DNA from: Sneathiella chungangensis
GTDB lineage: Bacteria > Pseudomonadota > Alphaproteobacteria > Sneathiellales > Sneathiellaceae
NCBI RefSeq assembly: GCF_009882935.1
Contig: NZ_WTVA01000015.1
Coordinates: forward strand, 533,108-597,107
Reading direction: 5' to 3'
Length of the DNA: 64,000 nucleotides
In this document: one piece after another, positions 1 through 6,946 of the stretch
Layout: every line of letters begins with the position of its first letter
Numbering within the stretch: position 1 is the stretch's first letter
Notes under the pieces: generated by a model
What the model saw: only the letters and a program-made list of their open reading frames with translations
The model's database searches: none
What the model was told of the DNA's origin: nothing
Translations under genes and position numbers: made by a program

Positions 1-1033
1 AAGAGTTCTGGAAATGCGTAAAAGAGAGCCCCGCATAAGCCCGCGCAAAGTTGGGGTCAGCCTCGATCGCCCGCTTGAAGAGCGCCGCGGCAACGGCGTT
101 GTCATGGCTGTTGAACCGATACATATGACTAAGCCCTCGATGGTAGGCAGCCCAGGCGCCAAGATTCTCCGTCGCGAATGTCGCGGCACGCGCCGCTTCC
201 TCCATCGGGACGCGCACTTCAATTGCCGAAACAACTTGCGCGGCCAATGTTTGCCGAACCCCGATCAGCTCATCCGACCGTTCCTTGTATCGGTCGGCCC
301 AGATAATCCGCCCATCCTCGGCGCCGTAGAGTTCGACATTGATGAAACTCTCGTTCCCCATGATGTCGACCGCGCCCGTTAGAATATAATCCGCGCCGAG
401 AGATTTACGGATGACCTCGGGATCGTAGTTCGCACCGTTAAATCGAAAGGAGGACCCGCGCGCGATCACATATAACCAGCGAAGGCGCGACAGCTCCTGG
501 ATCAGCTCATGGGAAATCGCCTTGGCAAAGCCCCTGACAGCAATTTCCCCGCCCAACTGCTCAAACGGCAATACCGCAATGGTCGGCCGGTCACGGACAT
601 AGTGGCTGCCCTGGTCCGCCGTCCCCGGTTGCAGGGGCGTAAACGGCTCGGCATGAGCGGGATTATAGAGGGTTTGCTGCGCCGCCGCCGACAGCTCCGT
701 CTTCGCAGCGCCGGGAATTACTTCCACTGTTTCCGGCTCACCAAGAAACCGAAAGCCGCGGTTATGCACCGTTTTGATCAATCGCTGGTCATTTCCGTTA
801 TCGTTTAGCGCCTTACGGGCTAGCTTGACCCGACTGCTGAGCGCGGATTCCGAGACGAACCGCCCACCCCAGACAATCTCGTTGATTTCATCTTTGCTGA
901 CCACCCGATCATGCGCTGTGATCAACAGCTCCAGCAATGAAAAGACCTGGGGTTCAATGGCAATAACCTCACCATCCCGCCGTAACTCCATGCGATAGGT
1001 ATCAAATTCGAAATTCTCAAATCGGTAAATCAT
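1..1033 (-). CDS. Winged-helix regulator with TolB-like domain and TPRs (partial)
   Basis: The reading frame is open to the left edge, so the C-terminus is missing; 344 residues are visible from ATG at 1033. Residues about 1-100 resemble the OmpR/PhoB-type winged-helix domain (IEPQVFSLLELLI, then a recognition helix around SRVKLARKAL and the wing VHNRGFRFLG). After a linker, residues about 150-275 resemble the TolB-like N-terminal domain of CadC/adenylate-cyclase-like regulators (RPTIAVLPFEQLGG, GADYILTGAV). The visible end is TPR-like (AAALFKRAIEADPNFARAYAGLSF). It is probably a one-component transcriptional regulator with a protein-sensing TPR tail. No transmembrane segment is seen in the visible part, unlike CadC. 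The target genes are unknown; the divergent methyltransferase is a candidate. Confidence 0.8.
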   Translation of the reverse strand, partial: MIYRFENFEFDTYRMELRRDGEVIAIEPQVFSLLELLITAHDRVVSKDEINEIVWGGRFVSESALSSRVKLARKALNDNGNDQRLIKTVHNRGFRFLGEPETVEVIPGAAKTELSAAAQQTLYNPAHAEPFTPLQPGTADQGSHYVRDRPTIAVLPFEQLGGEIAVRGFAKAISHELIQELSRLRWLYVIARGSSFRFNGANYDPEVIRKSLGADYILTGAVDIMGNESFINVELYGAEDGRIIWADRYKERSDELIGVRQTLAAQVVSAIEVRVPMEEAARAATFATENLGAWAAYHRGLSHMYRFNSHDNAVAAALFKRAIEADPNFARAYAGLSFTHFQNS

Positions 1034-1275
1034 GAAGTTCTCTTCCGGCGCGGCTGGTGCGAAAAATATCACAACCACCTGTTACTGTCACGGACCTGCC
1101 AGGTTTCCGCCAGATTAATTCACAGGATCGTCAGGAAATCTCCAGATATCCTTCAAGCAATCAAGCGAAGCCTCCGCCATATTCCCTTCATCACCGCAGC
1201 TTGTGCGGTTCTTGATTAGTCGAATTGCCGCAACGACCGAATGCCGGTCGCGGCGAAAACTGAAGGAGAAAAAAA

Positions 1276-2106
1276 ATGGCAATCGCATTGGAAATGGACA
1301 CGACACCGAATTTCGACGCCATCAAAGCGAAGCAGAATGCGACCTGGGCGTCGGGGAATTATTCCCTCATCGGCGCCACGCTGCAGATAACAGGCGAATC
1401 CCTTGCCGAGGCAATGGATCTCCGAGGGGGACAGAAAGTGCTGGATGTCGCCGCCGGAAACGGTAATTTTACCTTAGCCGCCGCCCGGCGCTGGACTGAC
1501 GTCACATCGACGGACTATGTTCAGAGCCTGTTGAAACAGAGCCAGGCGCGCGCCGAAGCGGACGGTGTCAATGTGGAATATAAAATTGCCGACGCCGAAG
1601 ACCTGCCCTTCGCGGACGACAGCTTTGATGCCGTCGCGTCGACCTTCGGGGTCATGTTCACACCGAACCAGCGCAAAGCGGCCAATGAAATGGATCGCGT
1701 GTGCCGCAGCGGCGGAAAAATCGGCCTCGCAAACTGGACGCCGGAAGGGTTCATCGGCGCATTGTTCAAAATCATCGGCCGTTACGTACCGCCGCCCGCC
1801 GGCGTCAATTCACCGGCGCTATGGGGTACGGAAGACCGGATCGAAGATTTCTTTGGCGCGACCGCGCAGAAAATAGACATCACGCGGCGGCATTATGCGT
1901 TCCGCTACCGCTCTGCCCAGCATTGGCTGGAGGTTTTCAGAAACTATTACGGGCCGGTTCTAAAAGCGTTCGGTGCGCTTGGCTCTTCCCAGCAGGCCGA
2001 ACTCAGCGAAGATATTCTATATCTCCTGGAGAGCTTCAATACGTCCGGTGATGAAACTCTGGTCGTTCCGTCCGAGTATCTGGAAATCGTGATCACCCGC
2101 AAATAG
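1276..2106 (+). CDS. Class I SAM-dependent methyltransferase
   Basis: A 276-residue protein with a Rossmann-type methyltransferase core: motif I is VLDVAAGNGNFTLAAARR (about residues 54-71), followed by an acidic post-I strand and DLPFADDSFDAVASTFGVMF, typical of the UbiE/Methyltransf_11/25 families. It would transfer a methyl group from S-adenosylmethionine to an unidentified small molecule. The start is supported by the purine-rich AAGGAG ribosome site just upstream (about 1262-1267). It is divergent from the truncated winged-helix regulator and ends before a strong bidirectional hairpin shared with the cold-shock gene. The substrate cannot be deduced from the sequence. Confidence 0.85.
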   Translation: MAIALEMDTTPNFDAIKAKQNATWASGNYSLIGATLQITGESLAEAMDLRGGQKVLDVAAGNGNFTLAAARRWTDVTSTDYVQSLLKQSQARAEADGVNVEYKIADAEDLPFADDSFDAVASTFGVMFTPNQRKAANEMDRVCRSGGKIGLANWTPEGFIGALFKIIGRYVPPPAGVNSPALWGTEDRIEDFFGATAQKIDITRRHYAFRYRSAQHWLEVFRNYYGPVLKAFGALGSSQQAELSEDILYLLESFNTSGDETLVVPSEYLEIVITRK

Positions 2107-2136
2107 GAAAAACACGACGCTGTTTGCAGCGGACAT

Positions 2137-2178
2137 AAAAAAGCCGCCGTCAGAATTCACTGACGGCGGCGTTTATTT
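2137..2178. terminator. Bidirectional rho-independent terminator
   Basis: An 11-bp perfect stem (GCCGCCGTCAG at 2143-2153, CTGACGGCGGC at 2160-2170, loop AATTCA) is flanked by A-rich sequence on the left and a T-rich tract on the right. It sits between the convergent methyltransferase and cold-shock genes and can serve both. Confidence 0.9.
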
Positions 2179-2184
2179 TGCCGG

Positions 2185-2394
2185 TTATTTTACCAGCGTA
2201 ATATTTTCAGCTGACGATTTGCCGTTTTTGCCAGCTTCAAGTTCATAAGAAACTTTCTGACCTTCGTTCAAGCTCCGAAGTCCGGCGCGCTCGACGGCAG
2301 AAATATGAACGAAAGCATCGCTTGATCCGTCTTCAGGCTCAATAAATCCAAAGCCTTTTGTCGGGTTAAACCATTTTACAGTACCAGTAGCCAT
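2185..2394 (-). CDS. cspA: Cold-shock domain protein (CspA family)
   Basis: A 69-residue single cold-shock domain that covers the whole protein. The RNA-binding motifs are intact: RNP1 is KGFGFIEP (residues about 13-20) and RNP2 is AFVHISAVE. Proteins of this family bind single-stranded RNA and act as RNA chaperones that melt secondary structure. The length is the normal 65-70 residues. The gene has its own unit: a terminator immediately downstream and about 140 nt of leader upstream, as is common for cold-inducible csp genes. Whether this copy is cold-inducible or constitutive cannot be told from the protein. Confidence 0.93.
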   Translation of the reverse strand: MATGTVKWFNPTKGFGFIEPEDGSSDAFVHISAVERAGLRSLNEGQKVSYELEAGKNGKSSAENITLVK

Positions 2395-2487
2395 AGTATT
2401 TTCCTCTTATAGCAACATGAAACGCGCCACCCACACCGTGCAGGTCTGCGGTTTTCTAACGATCACATTGTCAGGGGATAACTAAGG

Positions 2488-2505
2488 TAACCGGTAAGCC
2501 GGTTA
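2488..2505 (-). promoter_or_regulatory. Hairpin in the cold-shock mRNA leader
   Basis: A perfect 7-bp stem (TAACCGG / CCGGTTA, 4-nt loop) lies about 95-110 nt upstream of the cold-shock start codon, inside the presumed leader. Structured leaders control stability and translation of E. coli cspA mRNA; the same role here is inferred. Confidence 0.45.
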
Positions 2506-2542
2506 GTTAGGCAAGTCGATAACGAATGTAACACGTAGCGAC

Positions 2543-2570
2543 TACTTATAGATTATTTTTGATAAGTCAA
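2543..2570 (-). promoter_or_regulatory. Putative promoter of the cold-shock gene
   Basis: On the minus strand TTGACT (2565-2570) is followed 16 nt later by TAAGTA (2543-2548); an overlapping TATAAG gives a tighter 14-nt spacer. Transcription from here would give a leader of roughly 140 nt, close to that of known csp mRNAs. Confidence 0.4.
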
Positions 2571-2665
2571 CGATTTAAAGAAAATATAAATAGGGAAACT
2601 CGGCCAGGCACGTTGGTCGGATGGCGGTATATCGACCCCAAGCCGCGCCGAAAAACGTCCTTGAG

Positions 2666-3091
2666 TTAATCGTCGGTCACTCTGCCGCGGCTCTTTTTAA
2701 GATGGCCGCGTTTTTGCTTTTTCTCCAGTCGCCGGAGCTTGGACGCGTGGGTGGGCCTGGTCGGACGCCGATATTTCGGGACAACCGCCGCGTCGCGTAT
2801 CAGATCAACCAGACGGCTCAGCGCGGCTTTGCGATTTCTGTCCTGCGACCGGTATTCACTTGCCGTAAGAACAAGGACGCCGTCCTTCGTCATACGCTGT
2901 CCCGCCAGTTTCCGCAGGCGTTCGAAAACCGCCGGCGTCAGGTTGACGCTGTTCTTCGCATCGAATCGCAGTTGAACGGCGGTCTCGACCTTATTGACAT
3001 TTTGTCCGCCGGGGCCGGGCGCGCGCAGAAAGCTTTCCGTAATTTCCGATTCCGCAAGGGAAATATCGCTGTTGATCCTGATCATAGTCAT
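2666..3091 (-). CDS. arfB: Alternative ribosome-rescue factor / peptidyl-tRNA hydrolase ArfB
   Basis: A 141-residue protein of the RF-1 catalytic-domain family without a codon-recognition domain. The GGQ catalytic motif is in GPGGQNVNKVETAVQLRFD (residues about 26-44). The C-terminus is a strongly basic tail (RRLEKKQKRGHLKKSRGR) that in ArfB/YaeJ inserts into the empty mRNA channel of stalled ribosomes. It hydrolyses peptidyl-tRNA on non-stop complexes. Length and architecture match the family (about 140 residues). The gene stands alone, with cspA 270 bp downstream on the same strand and the formate/nitrite channel divergent. Confidence 0.93.
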   Translation of the reverse strand: MTMIRINSDISLAESEITESFLRAPGPGGQNVNKVETAVQLRFDAKNSVNLTPAVFERLRKLAGQRMTKDGVLVLTASEYRSQDRNRKAALSRLVDLIRDAAVVPKYRRPTRPTHASKLRRLEKKQKRGHLKKSRGRVTDD

Positions 3092-3198
3092 TCCGTTAAG
3101 CAGAAAGCCGGTGCAATTGCAAGAATATGCGAAGACTATTCTTTGCCCGTGCCATCAGCTAGACTGGCCCTCTCCTTCTTCGACCGCGGTGAATTGAG

Positions 3199-4002
3199 AT
3201 GCCAAATACGCCTATCGATCTTGGAATCGATGCCTTCAGCCCAAAAGAGATGGCCGAGAAGGTCGAGACGGCCGGCGTCACGAAAGCCCATCTCGGTTTC
3301 ACGCAAACGCTGATGCTCGCGATTTTGGCCGGGGCATTTATCTCATTCGGGGCCGCTTTTTATACATTGGTGATCACGGGGAGCGAGCTTGGATTTGGCA
3401 CGACCCGTTTCCTGGGTGGTATCGCCTTTTCCCTTGGCCTTGTCCTCGTGATCGTCGGCGGGGCGGAGTTATTTACCGGCAACAATCTCATCGTCATGGC
3501 ATGGGCGAGCCGCAAGATATCCAGCCGCGAACTCCTTCGAAACTGGCTGATCGTCTATGCGGGAAATTTTATCGGTGCGCTTGGCACCGCTCTTTTGGTC
3601 AACCTGTCGGGCGTTCTCAACTTTAATGGCGGCGCCGTTGGCGACGCCGCAGCAACCATCGCCAACGCCAAAATCGCGCTGCCCCTGGTAAACGCCTTCT
3701 TTCTCGCGGTTCTCTGCAACACACTCGTCTGTCTTGCGGTTTGGCTTTGCTTTGCCGCGCGGAACGTTAGCGGAAAGATTCTGGCAATCCTCTTTCCCGT
3801 ATCCGCTTTCGTCGCCCTCGGCTTCGAGCATTCGATTGCGAATATGTACCTGATCCCGGTTGCCTATTTCCACGGCGTTGACACCATCCCTATTGGCGGG
3901 TTCTTTTTGAACCTGCTGGTGGTTACGGCCGGAAATATATTAGGCGGGAGCGCCCTTGTCGCACTTGTCTACTGGATCATCTACTTGCGAAAGAGCGCAT
4001 AA
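3199..4002 (+). CDS. Formate/nitrite transporter (FNT) family channel
   Basis: A 267-residue integral membrane protein with six predicted transmembrane helices, as in FocA/NirC. Family signatures are visible: GGAELFTGNNLIVMAW near residues 87-102, and the ARNVSGKI and FEHSIANMYLIP region near 190-220 that carries the central-pore histidine. Such pentameric channels move formate, nitrite or related monovalent anions across the inner membrane. It has no neighbouring formate lyase or nitrite reductase, so the substrate is open. The start ATG follows a GGTGA-like ribosome site. Confidence 0.9.
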   Translation: MPNTPIDLGIDAFSPKEMAEKVETAGVTKAHLGFTQTLMLAILAGAFISFGAAFYTLVITGSELGFGTTRFLGGIAFSLGLVLVIVGGAELFTGNNLIVMAWASRKISSRELLRNWLIVYAGNFIGALGTALLVNLSGVLNFNGGAVGDAAATIANAKIALPLVNAFFLAVLCNTLVCLAVWLCFAARNVSGKILAILFPVSAFVALGFEHSIANMYLIPVAYFHGVDTIPIGGFFLNLLVVTAGNILGGSALVALVYWIIYLRKSA

Positions 4003-4008
4003 GGCCGT

Positions 4009-4242
4009 TCAGCTCAAATATGTGCTGATCTGGTCCTTGAGCGCCAATCGCTGACGGCGGAGCTGTTTCTCATAGCCTTCGTCCGCCGGAGCCACATTCG
4101 TCTCAATCCTGTGAATTTCCCGATTGACCGTATGATATTCATCGGCAAGCTTCACAAAATGCGCGTCCGACTGCGTCAATTCATGAATCTGGTCCTTGGC
4201 GTCGGGAAATTCTTCGGCGAGTTCGTGGGGGACATGTGACAT
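4009..4242 (-). CDS. DUF465 (YdcH-like) small helical protein
   Basis: A 77-residue, highly charged, helix-rich protein. The body DAHFVKLADEYHTVNREIHR and the following KQLRRQRLALKDQISTYL match the DUF465/YdcH family, widespread in Alphaproteobacteria as one or several small paralogues of unknown function. It probably forms an antiparallel helical hairpin. The gene converges with the FNT channel gene, 6 bp apart, and diverges from a DoxX-like gene. A short inverted repeat (TTGCGC / GCGCAA, 4321-4341) lies in its upstream region. Confidence 0.85.
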   Translation of the reverse strand: MSHVPHELAEEFPDAKDQIHELTQSDAHFVKLADEYHTVNREIHRIETNVAPADEGYEKQLRRQRLALKDQISTYLS

Positions 4243-4474
4243 GGTCTTGCTCTTCTCCCTGAGTTGTTGGTTACGATGCTATGTAATGCAGCTAAGACGT
4301 TTAAAGTTCGATACAAGATCTTGCGCATTGATTTCGCGCAATATGTTACGGGTTTTCTCAAGGGCGGCAGGCGGCGGCCGGCTCACGCAATAGTGAGACT
4401 TCGTGTGCGGGATCGCCGACGGATTTCTGATATCACCGGAAAATAGTCCGCTCTATTTGACGAGGAGATTGCCG

Positions 4475-4930
4475 ATGAAAAACCCGGAGACGAGAGAGGC
4501 GCTTGCCCTGTTGATCCTTCGCACCGGCCTTGCCTGGTTTCTTTTTGTCTGGGCGGTCAACAAGATCATAGAACCGGGACAATATGTCCGCATCTGGGGT
4601 TACTTTCACGGGGTGGAGATCGGCCAAACAATGCCTTACCTGATGGGAGGCGCGCAGATCGCGATTTGTCTACTGGCCGCGCTGGGTCTCTGGCGCGTGG
4701 TTTCCTACGGTCTTTTGTTCTTGATGCATCTGGTGACCGTGATTGTCATTTTCCCGAGCCTTGTCTCTCCGTTCGTTATTGAAGACGGTTTTCCTATCAA
4801 CCGGAACAATGCCATCGCATTAGCCGCTCTCGCGGGTTTCACGGCGCTCTGGCTCCTCCGGCACCGGGATCACTGGTCGCTTGACGTCTGGATGCAGCGA
4901 CGCAAAAACGCGGCGACGGCGTCGGATTAG
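4475..4930 (+). CDS. DoxX-like four-helix membrane protein
   Basis: 151 residues from ATG 4475, which has a GAGGAG ribosome site 6 nt upstream; an in-frame start at 4403 lacks one. Four hydrophobic segments are visible (about residues 9-26, 48-66, 71-92 and 107-124), with a short charged tail. Size and topology resemble the DoxX family of inner-membrane proteins, for which general roles in redox or sulfur metabolism have been proposed; the function here is unknown. The last 4 bases overlap the convergent quinone oxidoreductase gene. Confidence 0.75.
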   Translation: MKNPETREALALLILRTGLAWFLFVWAVNKIIEPGQYVRIWGYFHGVEIGQTMPYLMGGAQIAICLLAALGLWRVVSYGLLFLMHLVTVIVIFPSLVSPFVIEDGFPINRNNAIALAALAGFTALWLLRHRDHWSLDVWMQRRKNAATASD

Positions 4931-5901
4931 CCGACATGTACCAGGGTTTTCCCGATCGCCTGCTGATTTTCAAGGCGAGCGAGGGCGGCCCGCGCGTGAT
5001 GAAGCGGAAAAACCTTGTCGATGACGGGACGCACGAGACCTCGTTCACACAGATCAAAGAGGTCCGCCATGACAAGGTTTGATATCTCGGGCCGCCGCCA
5101 TGCGGTCAGCGACCAGTTCACGCCGAGGACGCCGTAAGACTTGATAAGCGGCATGTTCATGCGAAGGTCCGGTATCGTGCCGGATGCAAATCCAACGATC
5201 AGCAACCGACCACCGATCGCAAGTCTGCGGGAGCATATATCGAAAAGTTCGCCGCCAACCGGATCATAAATGACGTCGACCCCGCGATTGTCGGTTAGTT
5301 CCTTGAGCCGTTCCGCCAAATCTTCCTGACGGTAATTTATGGCAATATCGGCGCCGACTTCTCTGGCCGATTGCATCTTTTCCTCGCTGGAGCAGACGGC
5401 GATCACCCGGGCACCGAGGGCCTTGCCGATCTGGACGGCATAATTGCCGGTACCGCCGGCCGCGCCCAGAACGACAAGCGTCTCGCCTTCGCGGAGCCGG
5501 CCGCAGTATTTCAGGCCATACATCGCTGTCCCTCCGGCAAGCGGGACCGCGGCGCCGAGATCGTGGGACAGATTTTCCGGAAGCAAGAAGCACATTTGTT
5601 CGCGAACCGAACTGAACTGGCCAAGCGCGCCCTGTCCCATGCCAACGACCCGATCCCCGACTTTGAGGCGTTTGCAATCCTCGCCGGCCTCCCGAACGAT
5701 ACCGGAAAATTCCAGACCGAGAACAAAGGGCGGCTCCGGCTGGTCCTGATAAAGTCCTTTTGGCTGCAGTATATCCGGGAAATTGAGCGCAGCCGTCTTG
5801 ATCTCAACGATCAGGCCGCGTGGCCGAACGGTGGGTTTCGGGAATTCACAAAGTTGCAGGCCATCAAGGCCCGCGGTGCCGTTAACAACAATCGCTTTCA
5901 T
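4927..5901 (-). CDS. NAD(P)H:quinone oxidoreductase-like MDR protein
   Basis: 324 residues from ATG 5901 (MKAIVVNGTAGLDGLQL). It belongs to the zinc-independent medium-chain dehydrogenase/reductase group near QOR. The N-terminal GroES-like domain holds VLGLEFSGIV and GDRVVGM, and the Rossmann NADPH site is VLGAAGGTGNYAVQIGKALG (residues about 144-163). No catalytic or structural zinc cysteine cluster is evident. It likely reduces quinones or enones with NADPH. It is divergent from the tandem-HxlR regulator across 109 bp that carries two copies of an operator-like motif. QOR genes next to HxlR regulators are known elsewhere (QorR of Corynebacterium), so regulation by that neighbour is plausible. 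Confidence 0.88.
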   Translation of the reverse strand: MKAIVVNGTAGLDGLQLCEFPKPTVRPRGLIVEIKTAALNFPDILQPKGLYQDQPEPPFVLGLEFSGIVREAGEDCKRLKVGDRVVGMGQGALGQFSSVREQMCFLLPENLSHDLGAAVPLAGGTAMYGLKYCGRLREGETLVVLGAAGGTGNYAVQIGKALGARVIAVCSSEEKMQSAREVGADIAINYRQEDLAERLKELTDNRGVDVIYDPVGGELFDICSRRLAIGGRLLIVGFASGTIPDLRMNMPLIKSYGVLGVNWSLTAWRRPEISNLVMADLFDLCERGLVRPVIDKVFPLHHARAALARLENQQAIGKTLVHVG

Positions 5902-5944
5902 TCTTTTTATTCCGTCTTGTTGTCTTAGATCATGAGAATATCGC

Positions 5945-5988
5945 AAAAAGTCTCATATCGCAAGTAGAAATAGTCTCGTACTGAAAGC
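5945..5988. promoter_or_regulatory. Two copies of an operator-like motif between qor-like and HxlR genes
   Basis: The stretch 5945-5965 (AAAAAGTCTCATATCGCAAG plus T) matches 9496-9516 at 18 of 21 positions. A weaker copy at 5968-5988 matches at 15 of 21. The copies are 23 bp apart, about two helical turns. They overlap a possible minus-strand promoter for the quinone oxidoreductase (TTGCGA, 17 nt, TATTCT). Binding by the adjacent HxlR-type protein is inferred. Confidence 0.55.
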
Positions 5989-6010
5989 ATGAAAATGTTA
6001 TACAGGCAGA

Positions 6011-6946
6011 ATGTTACAGGAAGAAATCTTGCCGGAAAGCAGCTGTTCCGTTGAGCGATCCTTCGAGATCCTTGGCGGCGCCTGGACCTTCCTCGTACTT
6101 CGGGAGGCATTGTTTCACGACGTCGTTCAGTTCGACAGTTTCCAGGCCAATCTCGGAATCGCACGTGAATCGCTCAAACGTGTCCTCAAGCGCCTTGTGC
6201 GTCACGGCGTGCTGGAGCAAAAGGCGCTCGTCCCCGGGGGTTTACGCAAAGGATATTTCCTGACCGAACGGGGCCGCGATCTGCTGCCGGCACTTGTAGC
6301 GGCGCTCAACTGGGGCGAAGACTGGGTCGGAGAGGGCCCCAGCCCAGAAAGCCTCATTCACAAGAAATGCGGCCATCCCCTTAAGCGCGCCATTGTCTGC
6401 TCTCACTGCCATCAGACAGTCGACGCGCGGGAGGTCAGCTTTGAAAGCCGGATCAAGAACCGGAGCAAGGGCCGCGCGAAATTTGCGAAAATGCGATATG
6501 TCGAGCAGGAGCTTCTGGAGCGTCAGCGGCCCTGCTCGATTGCCCGGACCATGGCGGCCATAGGCGACCCCTGGAGTTTTCTGATCATTCGCGAGTGCTT
6601 TTATGGTGTCAGGCGTTTCGATGCCTTCCAGCGGCGCCTGTCCATTGCGAGCAACATCCTGACAGCGCGTCTCAAACGGCTTGTCGCGGCAGGTGTGCTC
6701 CGGACGCAGCCGATTGCCGACCAGCCGCATCTTTCAGAATACAGAATGACGGAGAAGGGGCTGGCGCTTTATGCCGTGCCGCTCGCCATCATTGCCTGGG
6801 GTGACAAATGGCTTGCCGATGCAAAGGGGCCGCCGCTTATTCTCACGCATAAGGCGTGCGGTCATCAGTTTGCCGCGGAACTTCGTTGTCGGACTTGCGA
6901 CAGCCTGGTGACCCTCGACGATGTGGCATATCAGGCCCCTTCTTGA
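6011..6946 (+). CDS. Tandem HxlR-type regulator with two Cys/His clusters
   Basis: 311 residues. Two HxlR-type winged-helix domains are arranged in tandem: residues about 10-105 (SVERSFEILGGAWTFLVLRE, ESLKRVLKRLVRHGVLEQ) and about 173-268 (CSIARTMAAIGDPWSFLIIR, NILTARLKRLVAAGVLRTQ). Each is followed by a metal-site-like cluster with identical spacing: H117-x2-C120-G-H122-x7-C130-x2-C133 and H280-x2-C283-G-H285-x7-C293-x2-C296. HxlR proteins normally have one domain of about 110-130 residues and bind DNA as dimers, so this looks like a covalent pseudo-dimer. Ligands in the family include quinones, aldehydes and other electrophiles. It is divergent from the quinone oxidoreductase and its end overlaps the convergent acyl-CoA synthetase by 16 bp. 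Confidence 0.88.
   Translation: MLQEEILPESSCSVERSFEILGGAWTFLVLREALFHDVVQFDSFQANLGIARESLKRVLKRLVRHGVLEQKALVPGGLRKGYFLTERGRDLLPALVAALNWGEDWVGEGPSPESLIHKKCGHPLKRAIVCSHCHQTVDAREVSFESRIKNRSKGRAKFAKMRYVEQELLERQRPCSIARTMAAIGDPWSFLIIRECFYGVRRFDAFQRRLSIASNILTARLKRLVAAGVLRTQPIADQPHLSEYRMTEKGLALYAVPLAIIAWGDKWLADAKGPPLILTHKACGHQFAAELRCRTCDSLVTLDDVAYQAPS

Noticed and set aside
14..998. Several plus-strand frames in the first kilobase
   Set aside because: They are antisense to the partial winged-helix/TPR regulator, which has recognisable domains on the minus strand.
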